The notes under the pieces were generated by a model. That model made no database searches and had not been told where the DNA came from. It saw only the letters and a list, made by a program, of their open reading frames with translations. From contig NZ_CADFDB010000009.1 in assembly GCF_902832845.1 (NCBI RefSeq), positions 310,001 to 374,000 of the forward strand: a stretch of 64,000 nucleotides of DNA, in the 5' to 3' direction. The stretch is from Burkholderia metallica. Lineage in GTDB: Bacteria > Pseudomonadota > Gammaproteobacteria > Burkholderiales > Burkholderiaceae. The position numbers and the translations under genes are program-made. Positions 21,401-30,071 of this stretch are shown here, in pieces; position 1 is the stretch's first letter; the number at the start of each line of letters is the position of its first letter.

Positions 21401-21825
21401 GTCAGGTAGTGGTCGAGCACGGTCGCGACGCGGTGGGCAAGCTCGTAGCGCATCGCATCGTCGGACGCGGACAGATACGCGGCGAGCCGCGGCGACGCGA
21501 GCCACGGCGCGCCGTCGGCCGCTCGCGCGAACAGCCGGTAGCAGCGCCATACGAGACGGTCGGGCGCGAACGGCGAGCGCTCGGGCACCTGCAGCACGCG
21601 GCCGATCTGCGCCCACAGCCACTGCGCGAGATACGTGAACTCGACGTTCGCGCACACGCCGTTGCGCGCGGCGATGTCGAGCTCGAGACGGCGGCGCAGC
21701 GCCGCGCTCGGCACGATGACCTGTTGCGGCGCCCATGGGCCGTTGCGGGCCGGGAACGCGGCCAGATCCTCGAGCAGCGCGTCGGCCAGCGTTTCGTGAC
21801 GATTCGAATAGAACAGATGGAGCAT
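18487..21825 (-). CDS. recC: Exodeoxyribonuclease V gamma subunit RecC
   Basis: The Chi-recognition, inactivated helicase/nuclease-like subunit of RecBCD; 1112 residues, close to E. coli RecC (1122). Family sequences include the N-terminal MLHLFYSNRHETLADAL, FTYLAQWLWAQIG, and the central GVTFSSLTSLRGLPYRVVCLLGMDDGVLP. I start it at ATG 21825, where the recognisable RecC N-terminus begins, although the frame is open far upstream. First gene of recC-recB-recD-arfB, divergent from the FUSC gene with a 180-bp promoter region between. Confidence 0.95.
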   Translation of the reverse strand: MLHLFYSNRHETLADALLEDLAAFPARNGPWAPQQVIVPSAALRRRLELDIAARNGVCANVEFTYLAQWLWAQIGRVLQVPERSPFAPDRLVWRCYRLFARAADGAPWLASPRLAAYLSASDDAMRYELAHRVATVLDHYLTYRPEWLAAWQAGESVLAGDAAPRGISDAARDDERWQAALWRALLAELSDSGTPPAHRFLVEARHLDPDTVARADWPESVSVFALPTMPPLHVALLRELSRWIDVRIYALNPCREFWFDIVTAAHAEALDAAGRLDYQEVGHPLLAEWGRQTQAQLHMLHELTESAASGDASRFVENPESTWLARVQNAILELQPEAETGGTPAERGIEVHVCHSLARQLEVLHDRLLAWFDADPSLQPSDVLVAVADLAAAGPLIDAVFGTAGAGGARVPYRITGLPPSQANPVARVLLDWLALPERQVGAPELVEWLRVDAVAARYGIDAAALETVQTWLAAAGARRGLSPRASDDAAVPAPRHTFSDALARLFLGYAMPEGAAPVGAWLPIEAATGSEAELLGRLARFTDDLDGFARRLADAHTPQGWSELFADTLARFFDSGAAYADALAGVRDALDAMLAAMTEGAPDEALPAAVVRAGLTAALDDPARGGVPWGGVTFSSLTSLRGLPYRVVCLLGMDDGVLPSLARADEFDLMAVLPKLGDRQRRDDERNLFLDLLLAARDRLLISYTGRSIRDNAPLPPAALVDELLDHLALVAAGPDAAPDAVDAARRAFVVEHPLQPFAAAYFQPGSALVSYDAERATLASLLAAEASRDGPRERPFFAQPLPPEPVEPVAFSEFERFWRHPARALLRARLGIVLADAQAELLDTEPFALDFAGSDALAERVLPLLIESDGAGMHDHALRIADASPELPGGATGAVWRDQALGSMTQLASNVRRALADGIERRPFSLTVVPAWPDTEQALFGADDALLSRDAVSAPLDLHGTLNRLTPAGQIIYRYARPSARDYLSAWLAHLVYCAIEPDGPRRTLWFGSGGAFELTPVAAPLEQLAPLAALFRAGRRMPLRFFPRSAWARVSDGEAKAASVWINERVVSEADDPAIAIAWRGAHASLDEPFGTLARLVFDPLVEHLKEVA

Positions 21826-22005
21826 GAGGCAGGTCGGATTCTCGCGCCGGCCGGAGCGGGCGAACAGGTTCCCGAAGGATAGCAAATGGCCCGCCGCCGC
21901 GAGCATCGGCCGGATGGCCAGGTTTTGCGGACCGCGAAATACGATAGACTCGTCGCCAGTCAAGATGCCGCCCCCGGGCGTCTTCGTCTGCCATTCAGCC
22001 CATCG

Positions 22006-24297
22006 ATGCGCTATTCGGTCGAAATCAGAAAGTTTTTCTACAGCCAGTATTTTTTCGGCGGCCTGCGGATCGCGGTCGGCGTCTCGCTGCCTGCCGTGCT
22101 GTGCCTGATCGTGTTTCACAACCGGGAGCTCGGCTTCACGATCTCGACGGGCGCGCTCGGCGCGTGCGTCGTCGACATGCCGGGCCCGCTCAAGTACAAG
22201 CACAACGAAATGCTCGCGTGCAGCGTGATCGGTTTTCTGGCTGCGCTCGCCACCGGCCTCGCCACGCCGAACATCTTCGTGCTGTGGCTCACCATCGTGC
22301 CGCTCACCTTCGTGCTGTCGCTGATCGTCGTCTACGGCAACCGCTGGCCGCAGATCAGCTTCGCGACGCTGTTCATGATGGTGATGACGCTCGAGGAAAA
22401 ATTCACGCCGCTGCAGGCGTTCGTCAACGCCGGCTGGATTCTCGCGGGCGGCCTCTGGTACACGTACTGGGCCACGCTCGTGTCGCGCTGGCAAGCGCGC
22501 CGGATCGAGCAGCAGGCGCTCGCGGAGAGCCTGTTCGCGTGCGCCGACTACCTGCTCGCGCGCGCGCAGTTCTACGATCTCGATGCCGATCTCGACGAGT
22601 GCTACCGCAATCTCGTCGCCAAGCAAATCACGGCGGTCGAAACGCAGGAAACCGCGCGCGACATTGTGCTGCGCAACCTGCCGAAGCTGCGGCGCGGCAA
22701 GCTCGACCCCGGCCGCACGGCGATGTACAACCTGTTCATCAACAGCGTCGACCTGCACGAGCTGTTCGTCGGCGCGCACACCGACTACCCGCTGGTGCGC
22801 AACACGTTCGGCGGCTCCGACCTGATCATTTTCTACCGCGACCTGATCCGCAAGGCGGCCGCCGATCTCGAGGAGATCGGGCTCGCGGTGCTCGAGAACC
22901 GCGCGCCGCACTCGCGGGTCAGCGTGAAGGCCGAGCTGCGCGCGATCGAGTACGAGATCGAGCTGATGCGCAAGAAGAACTTCGCGGCCACCAACGCGGA
23001 GGCGTATGCGGCCGTGCTGGCCACGTTCCGGCGCATCTGGAGCGCCACGCGCCTGATCGACCGGATGCGCCGCAACCTGTCGGGCCACGCCGATCCGCAG
23101 CAGACCGAACTGAAGATCGACAAGGCGCTCACGCGCTTCCTGCAGCGCCGCCGGATGTCGCCGCTGCTGATCTTCTCGAACCTGAACATGCGCTCGCCGA
23201 GCTTCCGTCATGCGCTGCGCGTGACGATCGCGGTGGCGGTCGGATTCTGGCTCGGCCGGCTGCTGCCGCTCACGAACGCATACTGGATCGTGATGACGAC
23301 CATCATCATCCTGAAGCCCGGCTACTCGCTCACCAAGCAGCGCAACGCGCAGCGGATCATCGGCACGCTGATCGGCTGCGCGGCGAGCATCGCGCTGATC
23401 TACACGGTGAAGGAGCCGCACCTGCTGATCGCGATCATGTTCGCGTCGATGGTGATGAGCTACAGCCTGCTGCTGTTCAACTACGCGGCGAGCGTCGTGT
23501 TCACGTCGTCGTACGTGCTGCTGATGTTCCACCTGCTCGCGCCGGGCAGCATGCGGATCATCGGCGAGCGCGCGATCGACACGGTGGTCGGCTGCATGAT
23601 CGCGATCGCCGCGAGCCGTCTTTTCCCGTACTGGGAGTACCGGCTGATGGGCAAGCAGGTCGCCGACATGCTGACCGCCACCCGCAAGTATTTCGAGGCC
23701 GTGTGGCGCGCCGGGCGCGGCGTGTCGCCGCCGCCGGTGCCGGCCGCCGACGGCGCGGCCGTCGTGCCGGTCGTCGCCGCGGCCATCGAGGCGCCGGCCG
23801 CGGCCCTCGACGACGACTACCGCTACCGCCTTGCGCGCAAGGACGTGCACATCGCGTTCGCGAATCTCGGGCAGGCGTTCCAGCGCATGATGATCGAGCC
23901 GAAGGCGCACCAGCGCTTCGTGCCCGAACTGAACGACCTGCTCGTGCAGACGCACGTGCTCGGCGCGCAGATCACGGCCGCCGCGCCGCTGATCCGCACG
24001 GCCTGCGCGGCCGACGGCAACCTCCTCCACGACGACGCGCTGCATCGCGGCCTCGCCGCGGTGCTCGACAATCTCGAGAAGGCCGAGGCCGGCGAGCCGC
24101 CGCCCGCCGACCAGCTCGACGCGACGAAGCAGCTCACGCGCGAGCTCGACGCGATGGTCGTGTCCGCTGAGAAATCCGATGCGGTGGGGGCCGAGCTCAC
24201 GCACGACCTGAAGGTGCTCGCCCACCAGTGCAAGCAGATGCTCGCGTCGTCGCTGCTGATCCGCAAGGACGCGAGCGTGATCCGCCTGCCCGCCTGA
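22006..24297 (+). CDS. FUSC-family (YccS/AaeB-like) inner-membrane protein
   Basis: A 763-residue membrane protein with two hydrophobic blocks, about residues 20-160 and 395-550, each of several helices, separated by a long cytoplasmic helical region and followed by a soluble C-terminal domain. The second block contains NAYWIVMTTIIILKPGYSLT and QRIIGTLIG, diagnostic of the fusaric-acid-resistance-like superfamily. Relatives (AaeB, FusB, YccS, YhfK) export aromatic acids or have unknown roles. The ATG at 22006 gives an immediate charged N-terminus before the first helix. No MFP partner is adjacent, so it is closer to the YccS/YhfK stand-alone type. Substrate unknown. Confidence 0.85.
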   Translation: MRYSVEIRKFFYSQYFFGGLRIAVGVSLPAVLCLIVFHNRELGFTISTGALGACVVDMPGPLKYKHNEMLACSVIGFLAALATGLATPNIFVLWLTIVPLTFVLSLIVVYGNRWPQISFATLFMMVMTLEEKFTPLQAFVNAGWILAGGLWYTYWATLVSRWQARRIEQQALAESLFACADYLLARAQFYDLDADLDECYRNLVAKQITAVETQETARDIVLRNLPKLRRGKLDPGRTAMYNLFINSVDLHELFVGAHTDYPLVRNTFGGSDLIIFYRDLIRKAAADLEEIGLAVLENRAPHSRVSVKAELRAIEYEIELMRKKNFAATNAEAYAAVLATFRRIWSATRLIDRMRRNLSGHADPQQTELKIDKALTRFLQRRRMSPLLIFSNLNMRSPSFRHALRVTIAVAVGFWLGRLLPLTNAYWIVMTTIIILKPGYSLTKQRNAQRIIGTLIGCAASIALIYTVKEPHLLIAIMFASMVMSYSLLLFNYAASVVFTSSYVLLMFHLLAPGSMRIIGERAIDTVVGCMIAIAASRLFPYWEYRLMGKQVADMLTATRKYFEAVWRAGRGVSPPPVPAADGAAVVPVVAAAIEAPAAALDDDYRYRLARKDVHIAFANLGQAFQRMMIEPKAHQRFVPELNDLLVQTHVLGAQITAAAPLIRTACAADGNLLHDDALHRGLAAVLDNLEKAEAGEPPPADQLDATKQLTRELDAMVVSAEKSDAVGAELTHDLKVLAHQCKQMLASSLLIRKDASVIRLPA

Positions 24298-24326
24298 ACA
24301 TCCGCGCGCCGTGTGCCGCCGCCGGC

Positions 24327-24355
24327 GGCCGGTCCGCGCATGCCGCGGACCGGCC
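24327..24355 (+). terminator. Hairpin after the FUSC gene
   Basis: Perfect 12-bp inverted repeat (24327-24338 and 24344-24355), loop CATGC, 30 bp after the stop. No T-run; termination is inferred. Confidence 0.5.
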
Positions 24356-24519
24356 CCGACGTTCCCCGATTCCGTATGTTCCGAAGCATGACGCGCCCGT
24401 TTCACCCGGCCTGCGCCGTCGCTGCGCACGCGCCCCACCCGCTGTTGCGCCCGTCGCGCCAGTCAGGGAATACCCGATTCCGGTTACCCGCCCCGACTTG
24501 TTATCATTCGTTCACATTT

Positions 24520-24537
24520 AAGTTGTATAGACAACTT
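24520..24537. promoter_or_regulatory. HutC-type GntR operator upstream of the amino-acid permease
   Basis: AAGTTGTATAGACAACTT is an inverted repeat with 7-bp arms and a 4-bp centre, 59 bp before the permease ATG. Its core GTATAGAC fits the GT-N-TA-N-AC half-site pattern of HutC-subfamily GntR regulators. It lies in an AT-rich island in otherwise GC-rich DNA, so it probably overlaps the promoter. Confidence 0.65.
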
Positions 24538-24596
24538 GAGCCAATCGGACCGGCTCCGCTTGCCCGGTCCGTCGCAAAACGAATATCGGAGACACG

Positions 24597-25964
24597 ATGA
24601 AAAACTTGCAGCGCCACCTGAGCGCGCGGCACATCCGCTTTCTCGCGCTGGGTTCGGCGATCGGCACGGGCCTGTTCTATGGTTCGGCGTCCGCGATCCA
24701 GCTCGCGGGCCCGGCCGTGATCCTCGCGTACATCCTGGGCGGCGCGGCCGTCTACATGGTGATGCGCGCACTCGGCGAGATGGCCGTGCGCGAACCCGTC
24801 GCAGGCTCGTTCGGCCATTACGCGACCGAAAACCTCGGCCCGTTCGCCGGCTTCGTCACCGGCTGGACCTACACGCTCGAAATGGTGATCGTCGCGATCG
24901 CCGACATCACCGCGTTCGGCATCTACATGGCCTTCTGGTTTCCGGATGTCCCGCAATGGATCTGGGTGCTCGGCGTCGTCGCGATCATCTGCGGGCTGAA
25001 CCTGTGCCACGTGAAGGTGTTCGGCGAGCTCGAGTTCTGGCTGTCGATCATCAAGGTCGGTGCGATCGTCGCGATGATCGGCGGCGGCGTCGCGATCCTG
25101 CTGACCGGCATGCACTTCGGCCACTCGGCCGACGCGCCGACGTTCGCGAACCTGTGGAACCACGGTGGCTTCCTGCCGAACGGCGTCGGCGGGCTGATCG
25201 CGTCGCTGTCGGTCGTGATCTTCGCGTACGGCGGGATCGAGGTGATCGGGATGAGCGCCGGCGAGGCGAAGGACCCGGAACGCGTGATTCCGCGCGCGAT
25301 CAACGCGGTGCCCGCGCGCATCCTGCTGTTCTACGTGCTGACGATGGTCGTGCTGATGTCGATCAGCCCGTGGACGGGTGTCGGCAGCGACGGCAGCCCG
25401 TTCGTGCAGATCTTCTCGGCGCTCGGCGTGAAATCGGCCGCGACGATCCTCAACCTGGTGGTGATCAGCGCGGCGATCTCCGCGATCAACAGCGACATCT
25501 TCGGCGCGGGCCGGATGATGTTCGGGATGGCGCGCCAGGGCCAGGCGCCGCGCGTGCTGATGACGACGTCGCGCCACGGCGTGCCGTGGGTCACGGTGCT
25601 CGTGATGGCGGGTGCGCTGCTCGTCGGCGTGCTGCTCAACTACCTGATGCCGAAGGACGTGTTCCTGATGGTCGCGGCGATCGCGACGTTCGCGACCGTG
25701 TGGGTCTGGCTGATGATCCTGCTGTCGCAAGTCGCGATGCGCCGCCGGCTGTCGGGCGCCGAAGTCGCGGCGCTGAAGTTCAAGGTGCCGTTGTGGCCGG
25801 TCGCGCCGGCACTGACGATCGCGTTCATGGGTTTCGTGATCGTGATGCTCGGCTGGTTCGAGGACACGCGCGTCGCGCTGTATGTCGGCGCGGCCTGGCT
25901 CGCGCTGCTCGCGGCCGTGTTCTACGCACGGATCCGCCCGAAATTCGCCCCTGCGTCACGTTGA
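24597..25964 (+). CDS. APC-family amino-acid permease (ProY/HutT-like)
   Basis: A 455-residue amino-acid/proton symporter of the AAT family with 12 predicted helices. Diagnostic segments are [17 protein letters not shown] (helix 1 broken-helix substrate site), [17 protein letters not shown] and the [20 protein letters not shown] block in helix 6. It resembles proline- and histidine-specific permeases. The ATG at 24597 follows CGGAGACACG. A HutC-type palindrome 59 bp upstream suggests histidine/urocanate-linked control, but the substrate is not proven by sequence. Confidence 0.88.
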   Translation: MKNLQRHLSARHIRFLALGSAIGTGLFYGSASAIQLAGPAVILAYILGGAAVYMVMRALGEMAVREPVAGSFGHYATENLGPFAGFVTGWTYTLEMVIVAIADITAFGIYMAFWFPDVPQWIWVLGVVAIICGLNLCHVKVFGELEFWLSIIKVGAIVAMIGGGVAILLTGMHFGHSADAPTFANLWNHGGFLPNGVGGLIASLSVVIFAYGGIEVIGMSAGEAKDPERVIPRAINAVPARILLFYVLTMVVLMSISPWTGVGSDGSPFVQIFSALGVKSAATILNLVVISAAISAINSDIFGAGRMMFGMARQGQAPRVLMTTSRHGVPWVTVLVMAGALLVGVLLNYLMPKDVFLMVAAIATFATVWVWLMILLSQVAMRRRLSGAEVAALKFKVPLWPVAPALTIAFMGFVIVMLGWFEDTRVALYVGAAWLALLAAVFYARIRPKFAPASR

Positions 25965-26080
25965 CGCACGGCTGATCTGCGTATGCGGCGCGCCGGTTCC
26001 GGCGCCCGCTTCGACTCCCGCCGCGCACGACCTCTGCCGCGCCGCCGGCCGGAGGATTCTCCCTCTCACCTTCCCATCGC

Positions 26081-26105
26081 ATGCGCGGCCCACCGGGCCG
26101 CGCAT
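26081..26105. terminator. Bidirectional hairpin between convergent genes
   Basis: Perfect 10-bp inverted repeat ATGCGCGGCC / GGCCGCGCAT with loop CACCG, between the stops of the permease (25964) and the small membrane protein (26113). No clear T-run. Confidence 0.5.
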
Positions 26106-26112
26106 CGGCACG

Positions 26113-26274
26113 TCAGTGCGACGCCGCGCTCGCGGCCTCGGCCGGATGGGCCTCGTCGTAAGCGCGCTTCTGCGAAATCGCGTTGTACAGGATCGTACCG
26201 ATCACGAGCAGCACGGCCACGACGATCAGGATGCTCACGTTGCGGACAGGGTTCTTCTTGCGCTGATCGTTCAT
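26113..26274 (-). CDS. Small single-pass membrane protein
   Basis: A 53-residue protein: basic N-terminus MNDQRKKNPVRN, one hydrophobic helix (VSILIVVAVLLVIGTILYNAI) and a polar Ala/Glu-rich tail ending in His. The ATG at 26274 was chosen because GGAG lies 10 nt upstream and the protein begins with a positive-inside anchor; a start 31 codons earlier is possible. No recognised family or partner. Convergent with the permease and divergent from the iron transporter. Confidence 0.7.
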   Translation of the reverse strand: MNDQRKKNPVRNVSILIVVAVLLVIGTILYNAISQKRAYDEAHPAEAASAASH

Positions 26275-26395
26275 GGTCGGTACGTCTCCGGTCAAATTCG
26301 TCGAAGCGGGCATTCTACGCGCTTGCGCCACCGCCGCGACGCCCCGTTTCCGATCCCCGCGCCTCACTGCCCCACCGTCCGCCGCAAGCTTTCAT

Positions 26396-26425
26396 TTGAT
26401 AATCGTTCCCATTTCGATCTAGAAT
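26396..26425 (+). promoter_or_regulatory. Promoter of the iron ABC operon with candidate Fur box
   Basis: TTGATA (26396-26401), 18-bp spacer, TAGAAT (26420-26425). Overlapping the -35 and spacer, GATAATCGTTCCCATTTC (26398-26415) partly matches the Fur consensus GATAATGATAATCATTATC; the left half is good, the right weak. About 95 bp before the first gene. Confidence 0.55.
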
Positions 26426-26520
26426 CCGAAGTCTTTCATTTTGTAATGTTTCGGGACGCTCGGCCGGCAGGCGCGCCCCCCGGAACGTTTCCATCGTCCA
26501 CCTGCCCATCCGGAGTCTTC

Positions 26521-27564
26521 ATGTCGAAACCGCGCATCCGCCTGCTGCCGCTCGCCGGCGCCCTCGCCGTTGCCGCCGCCGCATTCGCGCCGCTCGCCCA
26601 CGCTGCCGAGGAAGTGAACCTGTACACCACCCGCGAGCCGAAGCTGATCCAGCCGCTCATCGACGCATTCACCCAGCAGAGCGGCGTGAAGGTCAACACG
26701 GTGTTCGTGAAGGACGGCCTGCTCGAGCGCGTGAAGGCGGAAGGCGCGCAGTCGCCGGCCGACGTGCTGATGACGGTCGACGTCGGCAACCTGCTCGATC
26801 TCGTCGACGGTGGGCTCACGCAGCCGGTGCGCTCGAAGGCGCTCGACGACGCGATTCCCGCGAACCTGCGCGGCGCGAACGGCGACTGGTACGCGCTATC
26901 GCTGCGCGACCGCGTGCTGTACGTCGAGAAGGACCTGAAGGTCGATGCGTTCCGCTACGAGGATCTCGCCGACCCGAAATGGAAGGGCAAGGTCTGCATC
27001 CGCTCGGGCCAACATCCGTACAACACGGCGCTCGTCGCGGCGATGATCGCGCACGACGGGGAAGCGGCGACCGAGAAGTGGCTGCGCGGCGTGAAGGCGA
27101 ACCTCGCGCGCAAGGCGACGGGCGGCGACCGCGACGTCGCGCGCGACATCCTCGGCGGGATCTGCGACGTCGGCCTCGCGAACGCTTACTACGTCGGCCA
27201 CATGAAGCATGCGGAAGCCGGCAGCGACGCGCGCAAGTGGGGCGACGCGATCAAGGTCGTCCGGCCGACGTTCGCGAACGCGAAGAGCGGCGGCACGCAC
27301 GTGAACATCAGCGGCGCGACGGTCGCGAAGCACGCGCCGCACAAGGCCAACGCGGTGAAGCTGCTCGAATACCTCGTGTCGCCGGAAGCGCAGGCGCTGT
27401 ATGCGCAGGCGAACTACGAATACCCGGTGCGCGCGAACGTGAAGCTCGATCCGGTGATCGCGAGCTTCGGTACGCTCAAGATCGACCCGCTGCCGCTGGC
27501 TGACATCGCGAAGCATCGCAAGCAGGCGAGCCAGCTCGTCGACAAGGTCGGTTTTGACAACTGA
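26521..27564 (+). CDS. Ferric-iron ABC transporter periplasmic binding protein (FbpA/AfuA type)
   Basis: A 347-residue extracellular solute-binding family 1 protein with a Sec signal peptide (to about ALAHA-AEE, residue 29). Mature start EVNLYTTREPKLIQPLIDAF and the Tyr pair in NAYYVGHM correspond to FbpA iron-ligand tyrosines. Binds Fe(III) in the periplasm and delivers it to the permease encoded next. First gene of a three-gene operon; the next start overlaps by 11 nt. ATG at 26521 follows CGGAGTCTTC. Likely Fur-repressed through the site at 26398. Confidence 0.9.
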   Translation: MSKPRIRLLPLAGALAVAAAAFAPLAHAAEEVNLYTTREPKLIQPLIDAFTQQSGVKVNTVFVKDGLLERVKAEGAQSPADVLMTVDVGNLLDLVDGGLTQPVRSKALDDAIPANLRGANGDWYALSLRDRVLYVEKDLKVDAFRYEDLADPKWKGKVCIRSGQHPYNTALVAAMIAHDGEAATEKWLRGVKANLARKATGGDRDVARDILGGICDVGLANAYYVGHMKHAEAGSDARKWGDAIKVVRPTFANAKSGGTHVNISGATVAKHAPHKANAVKLLEYLVSPEAQALYAQANYEYPVRANVKLDPVIASFGTLKIDPLPLADIAKHRKQASQLVDKVGFDN

Positions 27565-29242
27565 CGCAACCGCCGCCGGCGCGCGCCACCGGCGAGGCCG
27601 GCCGCGCCTGCTGCCGCGCGCGGGCAGCCTGTGGCTGCTCGCGGCGCTGGCGATCGCCGCGGCGGTCGCGGCGCCGCTCGCGGTGCTCGTGGCCGCCGCG
27701 TTCGACGCCGATCTCGCGCACTGGCGCCATCTCGCCGAATTCGTACTGCCGCAGGCGCTCGTCAATACGCTGGGGCTGCTCGCGGGCGTCGGCGCGATCG
27801 TGTCGATCGTCGGCACGGGCTGCGCGTGGCTCGTCACCGCCTACGACTTTCCCGGCCGCCGGATACTGACGTGGGCGCTGCTGCTGCCGCTCGCGGTGCC
27901 CACCTACATCGTCGCGTTCGCGTATCTCGACCTGCTGCACCCGATCGGCCCCGTGCAGGGCGCGATCCGCTGGCTGCTCGGCTTCGACAGCCCGCGCCAG
28001 TTCCGCCTGCCCGACCTGCGCTCGCTGCCCGGCGCGATCTTCGTGCTCGGCTTCGTGCTGTATCCGTACGTGTACCTGAGCACGCGCGCGATGTTCGTCA
28101 CGCAGTCCGCGAGCCTGCTCGAAGCCGCGCGCACGCTCGGCGCGGGACGCATCGCGACGTTCTGGCGCGTCGTCGTGCCGCTCGCGCGGCCCGCGATCGC
28201 GGTCGGCGTGAGCCTCGCGCTGCTCGAAACGCTGAACGACATCGGCGCGTCGGAATTCCTCGGCGTGCAGACGCTGACCGTGTCCGTCTACACGACGTGG
28301 ATCACGCGCTCCGATCTCGCCGGCGCCGCGCAGATCGCGCTCGCGATGCTCGCGATCGTCGTCGGCATGATCGTGCTCGAACGCTACGGGCGCCGCCGCC
28401 AGCGCTACGCGCACGGCCGCCGCATGCGGCCGATCGCGCCGCGCCGCCTGACGGGCGCGGCCGCGTTCGGCGCCGCCGTGCTCGGCTGGCTGCCCGTGCT
28501 GCTCGACTTCGGCGCGCCGGCCGCGTATCTCGCGCTCGAAACGGCCAAGCGGCTGCACCTCGTCGGCGGCGTGTCCGCGCAACTGATGACCGGGCTCGCG
28601 AACACGCTGACGATCGCCACCGCCGCCACCGTCGCGACGCTCGCGTGCGGACTCGTCGTCGCATGGGCCGCGCGCGCGCAACGCGACAGCGCCCGTGCGG
28701 GCCCGGCCCGCGTCTGCGCGCGAATCGCGAGCCTCGGCTATGCGGTGCCGGGCACCGTGCTCGCGATCGGCCTGCTGCTGCCGTTCGCCGCGGCCGACCG
28801 GCTGTTCGGCGCCGCGCTCGGCCGAGACGGACTGATGCTGATGGGCTCGGCAGCCGCACTCGTGATCGCGTACACCGTGCGCTTTCTCGCGATCCCGGCC
28901 GGCAGCATCGAGGCCGGCCTCGCACGCATCCCGCCGTCGCTCGAACAGGCGGCGCGCTCGCTCGGCGAGACGGCCGGCGGCACGCTGCGCCGCGTGCACC
29001 TGCCGCTGCTGCGGCCCGCGCTCACGACGAGCGCGCTGCTGGTGTTCGTCGACACGATGAAGGAATTGCCGGCAACGCTGCTGCTGCGTCCGCTGAACTT
29101 CGACACGCTCGCGACCTGGCTGTATGCGGAAGCCGCACGCGGCACCTATGAAGAAGGCGCGGTCGCCGCGCTCGCGATCGTGCTGGCCGGGCTCGTGCCC
29201 GTGATCCTGCTCGCCCGCACCCGCCACAAGATCGGAGCCTGA
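27554..29242 (+). CDS. Ferric-iron ABC transporter permease (FbpB type, two fused membrane halves)
   Basis: A 562-residue binding-protein-dependent permease with two homologous membrane halves (about 25-290 and 310-560), each with an EAA-type loop (EAARTLGAGRIATFWRVVVPLARPA in half 1, EQAARSLGETAGGTLRRVHLPLLRPA in half 2) that contacts the ATPase. Such duplicated permeases are typical of FbpB/SfuB ferric uptake. The likely start is TTG at 27554, inside the end of the upstream gene and preceded by AAGGT; this start is the least certain point. 4-nt gap to the ATPase gene. Confidence 0.88.
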   Translation: MTTDATAAGARHRRGRPRLLPRAGSLWLLAALAIAAAVAAPLAVLVAAAFDADLAHWRHLAEFVLPQALVNTLGLLAGVGAIVSIVGTGCAWLVTAYDFPGRRILTWALLLPLAVPTYIVAFAYLDLLHPIGPVQGAIRWLLGFDSPRQFRLPDLRSLPGAIFVLGFVLYPYVYLSTRAMFVTQSASLLEAARTLGAGRIATFWRVVVPLARPAIAVGVSLALLETLNDIGASEFLGVQTLTVSVYTTWITRSDLAGAAQIALAMLAIVVGMIVLERYGRRRQRYAHGRRMRPIAPRRLTGAAAFGAAVLGWLPVLLDFGAPAAYLALETAKRLHLVGGVSAQLMTGLANTLTIATAATVATLACGLVVAWAARAQRDSARAGPARVCARIASLGYAVPGTVLAIGLLLPFAAADRLFGAALGRDGLMLMGSAAALVIAYTVRFLAIPAGSIEAGLARIPPSLEQAARSLGETAGGTLRRVHLPLLRPALTTSALLVFVDTMKELPATLLLRPLNFDTLATWLYAEAARGTYEEGAVAALAIVLAGLVPVILLARTRHKIGA

Positions 29243-29246
29243 CACC

Positions 29247-30020
29247 GTGAACCTGCTCGAACTCGACGACCTCTGCCTCGCCTACGACACGCCGCACGGC
29301 CGCCGCACCGTGGTCGACGGGCTGAGCCTCGCGCTGCCGCGCGGCGACATCGGCTGCCTGCTCGGCGCGTCGGGCTGCGGCAAGACCACCGTGCTGCGCG
29401 CGATTGCCGGCTTCGAACCGGTGCGCATGGGGCGCATCGTGCTGGACGGCGCGCCGGTCGCGGCGCCGTCGTTCGACGTGCCGCCGGAGCGGCGCCGCAT
29501 CGGCATGATGTTCCAGGATTACGCGCTGTTCCCGCACCTGAGCGCGGCCGACAACGTCGCCTTCGGCCTGCGGCGCATGCCGAAGGCCGAACGGCGCATG
29601 CGTGTCGCGGAAATGCTCGAACTCGTCGGCCTCGCCGATTCCGGTGGCGCGTATCCGCACGAACTGTCCGGCGGCCAGCAGCAGCGCGTCGCACTCGCGC
29701 GTGCGCTCGCGCCGTCGCCGGAACTGCTGCTGCTCGACGAGCCGTTCTCGAATCTCGACGTCGATACGCGCGAGCGGCTCGCGTTCGAGCTGCGCGACAT
29801 CCTGAAGCGCACGGGCCACACTGCGATTCTCGTCACGCACAACCAGGCCGAAGCGTTCGCGATCGCCGACCGGATCGGCGTGATGAAGGACGGTCAGCTC
29901 GCGCAATGGGATACGCCGTACGCGCTGCATCACCATCCGGCCAGCCCGTTCGTCGCGGATTTCGTGCGCCGCGACGCGCTGGCCGACGAACGCGCGCGCG
30001 CCCTGGCGCGCGGCCGCTGA
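29247..30020 (+). CDS. Ferric-iron ABC transporter ATPase (FbpC type, short form)
   Basis: A 257-residue ABC ATPase. Walker A GASGCGKTT (40-48), Q-loop FQDYALFP (89-96), signature LSGGQQQR (140-147), Walker B LLLLDEP (160-166) and switch THN (197-199) are all intact. FbpC proteins usually have about 350 residues with a C-terminal regulatory/TOBE domain; this one stops right after the nucleotide-binding domain (ends PFVADFVRRDALADERARALARGR). The GTG start at 29247 has GGAG 10 nt upstream. Provides ATP-driven energy for the permease encoded 4 nt upstream. Confidence 0.88.
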   Translation: MNLLELDDLCLAYDTPHGRRTVVDGLSLALPRGDIGCLLGASGCGKTTVLRAIAGFEPVRMGRIVLDGAPVAAPSFDVPPERRRIGMMFQDYALFPHLSAADNVAFGLRRMPKAERRMRVAEMLELVGLADSGGAYPHELSGGQQQRVALARALAPSPELLLLDEPFSNLDVDTRERLAFELRDILKRTGHTAILVTHNQAEAFAIADRIGVMKDGQLAQWDTPYALHHHPASPFVADFVRRDALADERARALARGR

Positions 30021-30071
30021 ATCCGCGGCGCCATCCGCGCGCGTGTCGGGTCGTGTCGGCTCGTTGCCGCG

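Noticed and set aside
14846-21882. Two very long plus-strand frames antisense to recB and recC
   Set aside because: They have shadow composition and no recognisable domain, while the minus strand encodes complete RecB and RecC.
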